A DNA stretch of 64,000 bases, taken from positions 43,731,126 through 43,795,125 of the forward strand of contig CM058237.1 in the NCBI GenBank assembly GCA_030180135.1, given 5' to 3'. Numbering within the stretch: the stretch's first letter is position 1; each line of letters opens with the position of its first letter. Origin of the DNA: Orychophragmus violaceus. Lineage: Eukaryota > Streptophyta > Magnoliopsida > Brassicales > Brassicaceae. The position numbers were made by a program, and so were the translations under genes. Positions 55,560 to 64,000 of this stretch are shown here, piece by piece. The notes beneath the pieces are model-generated. The model searched no databases and was not told the origin of the DNA. It saw only the letters and a program-made list of their open reading frames with translations.

Positions 55560-58500
55560 TTGTGTCAACTATACTCACATTAATTAGGGTTGGATGAATT
55601 ACGAATGACATATTTAAAGAAGCCTCTAAAGAGTGAACAGTAGAAATGAAGAGGAGTTTGTAGTGGAAATTAAAAGTATTGGAAACGTGATTGCCCACAA
55701 AGAGATAAGAATGGTTTCAACAAGCAACAAAACTCAGCCAATGTCGTGGTCAAGTTACTTGAACCTATATCTTTATTAGCAAGTCCTAAAACTACTAGAG
55801 AGGAATGGGTCCTTGACACTCAGGATGCACATTCCACATAATACTAAGGAAAAAATTACTATTTGACTTTACTAAATTTGAAGGAAACATGGTCATCATG
55901 AGAAATAACAACTTTATGTATAGTCAAAGGTAAATGCATCATCACTATAGACAATCCGGATGGATCAGTGGTAACTCTAAGCAAATATAGGTACATGACT
56001 GAGACGGGAAGAAACCTTATATCATATAGTCAGTTAGAACAATCCGGATGCAAGTCCAGATGTGAAGGTTTTGTAGTCGAGTTCTACAAAGGAAATCAGA
56101 AGGTTCTGTCAGGAAAATATGATCAGGGGCTATACTATCTTCAGGGAAAGATCAAAGAACCACATGTGAATTCAGCTCACAGTCCAATGGATACTACAAG
56201 AGGACCGCACACTCGTTTAGCTCACATGAGCTTATCTTCAATGGAGGCACTGGTAAGAAAGGGATATCTAAAGAAGTAGGAAGTTAAAGAGCTTGGATTT
56301 TGTGAAGCATGTACTATGGGAAAGTCTCACAAACAAAGCTATCCCAAGGCTAAAAATACATCTAAAGACATTTTGGAGTATGTTCATTCAGACTTATGGA
56401 GCTCTCCCAATGTCACTCCAAGTCTATCCGGTTGAAAGTACTTCCTAACCTTTATATATGATCACTCAAATAAAGTGTGGATATACTTTTAGGGACTAAA
56501 TATGAAGCATTTCATAAGTTTGTTGAATGGAAGACTTTGGTGGAAAATCAAACCAACAAGAAACTGAAATGTTTGAGAACTGATAATGTTTTAGAATTCT
56601 GTAATGCTCAGTTTGACAAATTGTGCAAGGATTCTAGTGTTAGAAGACATAGATTTGCCCTTATACGCCACAACATAATGGCGTTTCAAAGCATATGAAT
56701 AGAACCATCATGGACAAGGTAAGGTGTATGCTTCAGGAAACATATCTATATGAGGAATCTTGGGAAGAGGCTGCTTCAACAACAATTTTATCATCAATAG
56801 TTCTCCTTCATCATTGATTGATTTTGAGGTTCCAAAGGCACTATGGTCAGGGTGCAAGCCAAAATATGGTCATCTAAAGTGGTTTGGGTGTATTGCTTAT
56901 GTTCACACAATATCTGATAAGATTAGTCCTAGAGGTACAAACGGTATATTTGTGGGCTATGCTCATGTACTCAGAATTAAGAGTTTAGCTTCTATAGGAT
57001 CATAAAATGGTTATAAGCAAGGACGTAGTGTTTCATGAGGAAAGAGTCTTCAAGGAAAGAGATCTTGTGGTTGAGAGTTCATCAGTTTCAGTGATCCAAA
57101 AGGAAAATAAGAAGAAGGTAAGCTTCAAGGATGACTTAGTAGTGGTTTTATCAGGAAATTTAACTAAAAAGAGACGTCAAATCAAGGTGGATTGATCTTA
57201 AGTAGTAAGTCAATAAATCCATCTAGTGAAGATGATGAAGGAGAACAATAAGGTGATCTAAGTGAGTACCTACTAGCAAGAGATAGAGCAAGAGATAGAG
57301 AGAGAGGAGGGCGACTAAACCACCATCAAGATATGGAGAATCTGATGTGGTGGCTTATGCTCTTGCTAGTGCAGAGGCTATTGATCTTGATGAACCTAAA
57401 TCTATGCAAGAAGAAAAAGGCAGCAAGGAGTGGAAGAAGTGGAATGGAGCAGCAGATGAAGAAATGGCTTCCTTACAGAAGAATCATACTTGGGAATTAA
57501 CTGAAAAGCCTAAAGATCAAAAGGTCATAGGTTGTAAATGGATCTTTAAGATCAAACCAAGCATTTCTGGAGTTTAGGAACCAAGATACAAGACTCTTTT
57601 AGTTGCCAAGGGCTTTTCTCAAGTAGAGGGTATTGACTACAACAAGGTATTTTCTCTACTAGTTAAACATGTGTCAATACGGGACATAAAGAAAGGAAAT
57701 TTGGTATTATCTCAAGAGAAATACTTAAAGAAGCTTCTTACAACGTTCAACATGTGGGATTGTAAGGAAGTTAAAACTCCTATGGGGTCTCAATTCAAAC
57801 TTAAAGACTTAACCAAATCTCAATAGAAAGAGGAAGTTACGGAAATATAGGATATACCTTATGCTAGTTTGGTTCGAAGCTTGATGTACGCAATGGAGGG
57901 ATCAAGATCGGATCTAGCCTACGCAGTTGGTCTAGTAAGTAGGCATATAGGAAAGCCTGGAAGAGATCACTGGAGCGAAGTTAAGTGGATAATGAAGAAT
58001 TTGATGAGTTATTTTAACATTCACACAAGTTCATACTTCAAATTCAGAGGTTACCGTGACTCGGATTATGGTGCAGAATTGGACAAAAGGAGGTCTATTA
58101 CTGGATTCGTTTTCACAGTTGGTGGGAACATAGTTAGCTGAAGATCGTGTCTTGAGAAGGTAGTAGCAGTGTCTAAAACAGAAGCGGAGTACATTGCTCT
58201 ATCAAAGTCTAGCAGGGAAACAGTTTGGTTGAAGGGCTTTTGTGAGGAAATAAGGTTCAAGCAGGATGCGGTGGAGTTGTTTTGTGATTCTCAAAGTGCT
58301 ATTTACTTAGCCAAAAATTGTATGTTTCACGAGAGGACAAACCACATTCATGTGAAGTACATTTACATCAAGGAAGTCATTTCAGATGGAGAAGTTAAAG
58401 TTAAAAAGATTCACACATCTATCAATCATGCGGACATGCCGACAAAGTCTTTACCTGGGGAGAAATATAGTGGCTGCTTGCGCATATTGAAGGTCATTGA
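55560..58500 (+). pseudogene. Decayed Copia (Copia-4) with RT core deleted
   Basis: A different Copia family. Recognisable pieces in order: GAG-pre-integrase (QGLYYLQGKI.., HTRLAHMSLSSMEALVRKGYL, FCEACTMGKSHKQSY), integrase start (YVHSDLWSSP..), a shifted piece ending VENQTNKKLKCLRTDN, then ALWSGCKPKYGHLKWFGCIAYVH, WNGAADEEMASLQKNHTWEL, VIGCKWIFKIK and LLVAKGFSQVEGIDYNKVF. At about 57,682 it jumps to KKGNLVLSQEKYLKKLLTTF, so roughly 200 residues including the TAFLHG and YVDD motifs are missing. RNase H follows (GYRDSDYGAELDKRRSITGF, KTEAEYIALSKSSRE). No LTR was recognised on either side. Confidence 0.8.
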
Positions 58501-59335
58501 AGCCAAGGTCCGTATCCGAACCGCAACTTCAACAATGGATTCAACATCAACTTCAAGAACATGAATCCCCTTTCCTTTCGTAATCCTAACGTGGAAAATC
58601 CACGAGATCAATTATATCCTCAGCCCAAACCTTTCCAAAATCGTTTCCAAAACGGGAAATTTAGAAGAAATGGTAACTTTAAATCGAGAGCTACTTATAA
58701 CTCTCATTCCGCACCCTTCAACGCACAAACTTATGCTCCACCAAACACCCACTGACATCTCAAGAGAAGACAAACTCAAGAATGATGCAACAACTCATCA
58801 CAGAGCAACAAAAGATGTCCAAGGAGTTCAACTCAAGAATAGACCGAATGTATAAAGACTTTAACGAGAATTTTGAATCACTCAATACCCATACCAAGAA
58901 GTTATACATGCAAGTCGCTCAAACCGTTGAGGCTGTGAAAAGACAAGCCGGAGTCTTACCAGGAAAGGTAGAAGACAAGCCGAAAGAGTATTGTAACTGA
59001 TAAGGAGGAAGTAAAAAATATTTCATGAACCTCGCCTACTTTCGTTCCCTCCATGAAAAAGCTCTGAAGAAAGATGAAGAATCTAGAGTTCCACCTTTCG
59101 AGGTAGCCAAAACGTCTACCTCTTCAAAGACTTAAAAAGGTCAAAAATCATGGCCGTTTCACTTTTACTTATTCAATCACTGGTGTCGAATTTAAAGATT
59201 GTTAATGTGACTCTGGGGCTAATGTCAACATCATGTCGAAAGAATTTGCGGAAAATTTGGGAATTCAAACCTTAATCCCATCTACTATGAACTTGGTATT
59301 TGGAGATTTTTCTCAAAAGAAAACAGAAGGAGCTA
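58501..59335 (+). pseudogene. Athila-type gag C-terminus and protease fragment
   Basis: Joined directly to the end of Copia-4. It reads YPNRNFNNGFNINFKNMNP and QPKPFQNRFQNGKF (Q/N/F-rich Gag tail). A second frame (58,782-59,000) reads MMQQLITEQQKMSKEFNSRI and LYMQVAQTVEAVKRQAGVLPGK. Then a protease segment follows: GRFTFTYSITGVEFKDC, stop, CDSGANVNIMSKEFAENLGI (active-site DSG), ending at the LTR start. Frameshifts and stops make it inactive. Confidence 0.75.
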
Positions 59336-60316
59336 TGATATATCATGGTTTTCCGGGTTTTTGACCATGATATATGTTTGTATATAGCATGGTGTCGGTT
59401 AACACCGACCCCGAATCAGACTTTCTACGCAAGCTTAAAATATCTTTTGAAGAATTGCAAAAGAACCCAGAAGTTTCATTATTTATAATTAAGTCTCTGA
59501 ATGTGTTTAGACTATCAATTAGGTTTGAAAGCAGTTTTCATATTATCTTTGTTCTTACTTTGGATATTGAGAGATTTTGTGAGCTCAATGCTGCTACTCA
59601 GTACTCCTTGAGAGTAGATTTCGAACACCTTTATTATTTATTCAATCTCATTGGTTTTCTATTCATCATGTGTTTTATAAATATCAATATGTGAGTAGTT
59701 TACCTTGTTAAAATTAGGGATTTCATGCTCTGTTAGGTTATATGGTTAATTAGGATTCACCATCTAATAGTTCTGAAAGCTAATTCTAGATTGATCACCT
59801 AGAACTTAGATCTTAGAGTAATTGATTAGCACGAGCGTGTGGTTAATAATCTGAAAAGAACTTAGAGTAAAAATTTTAACTAATCGCAAAGAGATTTGGT
59901 TTAGAGAAATTGTGAACGAACGAACTTGATCTTTTTGAATGTTTAGAACTTTAGAATTGCAAAGAGATTTAGATTTCTAGGTTGCTAAACATAGTTAATA
60001 ACTGCAGTGAGAGTTGAATTGTTATACATTTTTGTATCGAGTTCGTGAACCTGTATTTAATCTGAATTCTAATTGACCAGTGCCTTGCTTTGTGTGATTT
60101 TCTGAAAACTTCACTAAGTCTGACGCCTTAATCCTTCGAATATAAACTTTATTTTACTTACATTATTTTCTGCTTTCCATCATTTGCTCTGCTTAGTTCT
60201 GATTTAAAACGAATAGTTTATCGGTAATCTGAGGTTTTTTATTCGGTACCGTAAGTACTACGACAATATATTGTACACTTGCAGTTGAGAATTAGGGATT
60301 AAACTTTGACATATCA
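59336..60316 (+). repeat. Athila-type LTR (plus strand)
   Basis: Starts TGATATATCATGG, ends TTTGACATATCA, about 981 bp. The next bases AGTTTTTGGTACTTGCTCTGGG are a decayed version of AGTTTTTGGCGCCGTTGCCGGG. The last 100 bp (TTATTCGGTACCGTAAGTACTACG.., TACACTTGCAGTTGAGAATTAG) are collinear with the LTR at 2,083-3,263, so both belong to one family. No partner LTR is seen. Confidence 0.7.
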
Positions 60317-61959
60317 AGTTTTTGGTACTTGCTCTGGGCCTCTGTTTTTACCAATAGATTTGATTTTAAATTTTTGGGAAAATTACTTATCTAGTATGAA
60401 AAAGTATAGTTATTACTAGAGTAGGATTAATCTTTTGGCCTTTTTCTCAAGATTTTATTGCCTAAAGTACCCCTAGCATCATTTGGAAGGGAAAAAAATT
60501 ACAGAATTGCCATTATTTTTTTTCCATGTCAGCGAAAAAAATCAAATATTTACGAAAATGCCACCTTTCCTGCGAAATTAAATCCGCAGTCACGTGTTGC
60601 AGATTTCTTTGATTGCGGATTTGTTTGTGTAATTACGTAAATGATGTTACGGATTTAAATGCAAGTGTCGCAGATTTGTTTCTTTGTTGCGGATTTAAAA
60701 AAAAATCCGCGACAAAGGAAATGTACTTTTTTAATTACTAAGTTAGTTCGTAGTGTAACAGATTTGTTCCATGTGTTGCAGTTTTTTTGTATACTTGCGG
60801 ATTTGTTCGTTTTTGTAAAATTGAGTTCGAAGATTTTTTCGCTAGTGTTAAAGATTTATTGGGTTTTTGCAGTTTTTTCAGGATTTTGCGGATTGTTTAT
60901 GCAGATTTTATTCCCAGTGTTACAGATTTTTTGTATGTGTTGCAGATTTGGAAAAACTCTGTAACACAGGCAAAAGGCCTAAAAAAATTACAAAACTAGT
61001 ATTTTAGTGTTACAGATTTAGTTGATGTGTCGCAGATTTAAGTTTAGTGTTTGCAGATTTTATTTTAAAATTGATGACGAGGCATTTTGCTCATTTTTTT
61101 TTGCGGATTTGTTATGTTATTTCCTTAAATAGTTTTACAAATTATTTAATAATTGAAAATATAATTTTTTACTTCAAATAATGACATTGTAAATTTAAAA
61201 ATATTTTATTGTATGAATCTATATAGGGCCAAAAAACTCATTTTAGGTTGTAATATTTTATATAGTTTTTAATATTAAAACTAATAATTTAGTTTTTAGG
61301 CATAATAAGTTTACAAAATAATTTTATAAGTTTTAAATTTATTTGATATGTTAAATAACAATGTAATATTAAAAAAAAATAAAAACTTAATATCTTGGAA
61401 TTTGGAAATATATACATATATGATTTTATTTATTTTAAATATGAATTTTGCTTTTCAAATCTTTCCATTTACGAACCAAAAATTATTTTAGGTAAGTATT
61501 AATACTAATTCGATTTTTTTTAAAACGGAAACTTGTATTTTTTTTTTCATAAACGCAAAGATATTCGTTTGAGACAGTTATGGAAAGAAATTTATGATTG
61601 AATTTATGGTTTTTTTTACAGAATTAATTTTTGCTATGGTCGAATTTATGGAAAATTTTGGCAAAAAATCGCCATCTTCATCAAACATATGAAGAACAAC
61701 CTACACAGCAGTAGCCGCCATCTCTGAACGAGCTCGAATGGTATGTATCAGTGTCTTTTCTGCTCGTCAACAATAAGAATTGATCATGGTTCCGATTGTT
61801 ATACTTTGTGGTGACTGGAAATTTGATGAAACAAGATGGAAATTTGCTGTGGATGAAAGAGGAACAAGAACAGTATGAGTCGATGATAAACTTTCTTTCA
61901 GCAGATTCATAGAAACGGTTTACAAGGATTATGGAGTTCATAATGATGGAATGTTTAGA
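60317..61959. other. AT-rich DNA with repeated CAGATTT-type motif
   Basis: No gene is recognised. From about 60,590 to 61,080 the motif TGTTACAGATTT / TGTTGCAGATTT / TTGCGGATTT recurs about fifteen times at irregular spacing, with the complement AAATCCGC at 60,579 and 60,700. 61,100-61,680 is almost pure AT-rich DNA with A- and T-runs. The opening GGGAAAATTACTTATCTAG (60,377) looks like the end of some DNA transposons, but no inverted partner was found. Confidence 0.5.
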
Positions 61960-62621
61960 TGAATCCTGATTCAATTCTCTGATTCAGATTATCCTAAACA
62001 TGCGGATCTAGGTTCTCTTGATTAGAAACAATTGTTGATCTCACCTTATACCTGTTTATGCAGCGGAAAGGGATGGTATGGTCAGAGATCAGAGAGCCAC
62101 CGAGGGATAACTCCTCCAGAGGTTCACACACGCACACCAAGCAGGAAGAGAGGCTGCTAGACCGAGCTGAGGAGGCGTCGCAGGAGAGAGAGAGTTGGCG
62201 GCTGGGTTCGGGTTATAGAGGAAAACAGACTCGAGTTTTATTTATAAAACTCGTCCGGTTCCTCTTGGGCCATTTGGCCCAAATACCAAATAACTCGAAG
62301 GCGTTCGCGCACTGTGTCGATCGACACACCTTGTGCATCGATCGACACACAGTGGCCAAACCCTTTTATTCTCTCTAAGTACAGTAAATGCCTAGCACTT
62401 TTACCGTACTTCTGCTAAGCCGTTCCTATACCTTTCCTGTTAGCTTAGGCGTGTGACCCATATGGGATCATATAATAAAGGCAATAAGTCCAAGACTTAT
62501 AGATCATGAGCGGACTCTAGCAAGCCATCATGACCCCCAGTATTATATGACTTATGTCTGATCATTGACATACTCTTACTTTCTAGAGACAGTACCGAGA
62601 TTACTGGACACAATTCCAACA
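61960..62621 (-). repeat. Copia-3 3' LTR
   Basis: Plus-strand TGAATCCTGATTC to ACACAATTCCAACA, 662 bp; the left edge is inferred from the TG..CA rule. CGATCG pair centres at 62,320 and 62,341 (21 bp), 72 bp from the TATAAATA box (complement 62,239-62,246). Confidence 0.7.
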
Positions 62622-63471
62622 ATCTCCCACTTGTACTGGAATCTCTGTATTCATAATCCTTTTGTCACAATATCTCGATTAGTCATAAGGCAAGATTGGT
62701 GTCATCCTTATAAAGCCTAATCTTGTTCATCGGACTCTGATTCGATACTGACAATCCAAACGACTCGGGACAGTCCGTTTGAGCATGGCCATGCATTTTC
62801 CAGTATTCAAATCTCCGATTGGCCCAGAGATATTCACTCCATTTATATTGGAGGGACAAATTCCGTCTTATTCCATCACTGTAAACTACTCATTTCATAA
62901 TGTACCCAAACAAGGTCCTTATAACTTTCGCAGAACGATAGCGTTAGACAATGATCAAAGTGCATCAGTCCATGTGCAGTCACATGCATGCGAACTCAGG
63001 TCTAAGGACTATACTCTATAGTCGTAGTGAGAATCTCTTATGACACAGATATAAATATCCTGAAGAGTTCTCATAATCGGGTCTTGTCCGGTCGTATGTT
63101 CCCAACATACACCTATGTATTGACTTTGATGCCGCGCATCTATGACACACTGAGACTTTGTCATAAGTCACATACCAATCCAGTCTCTCACGGTTGTTGG
63201 TGTTCCAATTTCAACAACCTTCGACTAGGGACATGATGATTTAATCCATCTATCAAATATAGGGTCTGATGATCAAGCTAAATGACTTCGATGACTCAAG
63301 ATCAAGTCACTTACTTCGATGACCTATAAAATGGTTTATATCACTTTGGAACGATTATTTCATCACAGTTAAAATAATCTTGAAATAATAATTTCATTAA
63401 ACATAAGAATGTTTTACAAGAACATATCAAATAACTAAATAAAAGCCCTCAAACTCCCACTCAAATTTAGA

Positions 63472-64000
63472 TTACATTTCAATGTCTCTAATGCCTACAG
63501 CTTCAGTCAGAAACTCGAGCTTAGGCTTTGGGAGTGGCTTTGTCAACGGATCAGCGACGTTATCATCTGTCTGAACTCGGCTGATCTTGACTTCCTTTCT
63601 ATTAATGATGTCACGTATCAAGTGAAATCTTCTTAGAACATGCTTGGATTTCTGGTGTGATCTTGGTTCCTTTGCCTGAGCTATAGCACCATTGTTGTCA
63701 CAAAACAGTGCCAGAGGCTCAGCCGCATCTGGTATCACACCTAGTTCAATAATGAACTTTCGTATCCAAACAGCTTCCTTCGCAGCTTCTGAGGCGGCTA
63801 TATATTCAGCTTATGTAGTGGAATCAGCAACGGTGTCTTGCTTGGAGCTTCTCCAATTGATTGCACCGCCATTCAGACAAAAGATATAACCGGACTGTGA
63901 CCGGAAATCATCTTGGTCTGTCTGGAAACTTGCGTCCGTGAATCCACTGACTTTAAGCACATCACTTCCACCGTACACTAAGAACTTATCCTTAGTATGT
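63472..64000 (-). pseudogene. Copia-3 RNase H end of pol
   Basis: Frame reads SKQDTVADSTT, TAA at 63,811-63,813 (the Glu codon GAA in Copia-2), AEYIAASEAAKEAVWIRKFI.., LFCDNNGAIAQAKEPRSHQKSKH and ADPLTKPLPKPKLEF, ending at 63,472. This is the C-terminal RNase H domain of a Copia polyprotein. The single stop lies in the conserved TTEAEY motif and would remove the end of the domain. Confidence 0.85.

Larger units (their letters stand above)
61960..64000 (-). mobile_element. Copia-3, 3' part, cut by the window end
   Basis: Relative of Copia-1 and -2 with a strongly diverged LTR. Seen on the minus strand: the end of pol (64,000 to 63,472), 3' noncoding DNA with ACTCCCACT complements at both ends (two polypurine tracts), and the 3' LTR 62,621 to 61,960. 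The 5' half lies beyond the window. Confidence 0.85.

Noticed and set aside
61681..61974. 97-codon minus-strand ORF beside Copia-3
   Set aside because: Low-complexity Ser/Ile-rich sequence from AT-rich DNA; no splice context or domain, and it runs into the LTR edge.

Overview
The window is plant nuclear DNA from repeat-rich heterochromatin, most likely of a Brassicaceae species. The evidence is spliceosomal-type exon/intron remnants, Athila-type Gypsy elements, Copia elements with an initiator-Met-tRNA primer site, CACTA ends, and broken copies of an F-box family that resembles Brassicaceae F-box proteins of the At2g35280 type (family recalled, not searched). I found no intact host gene, tRNA or rRNA. 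Almost everything is a transposon or a decayed gene.

Layout. 1-5,090: Athila-type Gypsy on the minus strand (gag ORF, primer site, LTR, 3' noncoding DNA). 5.1-13.4 kb: the only low-TE stretch, with a gene-like remnant, two F-box pseudogenes among telomere-like repeats, and two diverged copies of an RPA-like OB-fold gene. 13.6-14.05 kb: end of a CACTA transposon abutting a second, truncated Athila (14.05-17.36 kb, minus). 17,385-24,638: Copia-1 (plus), with a 5-bp target duplication GATTG. 24.6-42 kb: a direct tandem array with a period of about 4.4-4.6 kb, whose units carry a chimeric CACTA transposase pseudogene and a block with a (CT)n tract. Copia-1 and a Tat-type Gypsy (26,976-34,283, with a long antisense ORF) interrupt the array. 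42.8-54.6 kb: a Gypsy with gag but no recognisable pol (TR-GAG type), itself interrupted by the young Copia-2 (44,198-51,455, minus). 54.6-55.45 kb: CACTA transposase tail and terminus. 55.5-58.5 kb: decayed Copia with its RT core deleted. 58.5-60.3 kb: Athila gag-protease fragment and LTR. 60.3-61.96 kb: AT-rich DNA with a repeated CAGATTT-type motif. 61,960-64,000: Copia-3 (minus), running off the window.

The most interesting signal is not a gene. Palindromic CGATCG cores occur in pairs whose centres are exactly 21 bp apart. I found 13 such pairs in three Copia elements: once per LTR, with the near edge 71-72 bp upstream of a TATA-like box, and four or five times in the untranslated leader. 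Five more pairs at 20-22 bp lie in the unrelated Athila-type element. This looks like a helically phased two-site cis-element shared by different retrotransposon superfamilies.

The nesting order can be read from the junctions: the tandem array is older than Copia-1 and the Tat Gypsy, and the TR-GAG Gypsy is older than Copia-2. Copia-2 is the youngest: three LTR mismatches in 681 bp and only two stop codons in an otherwise single 1,322-codon frame.
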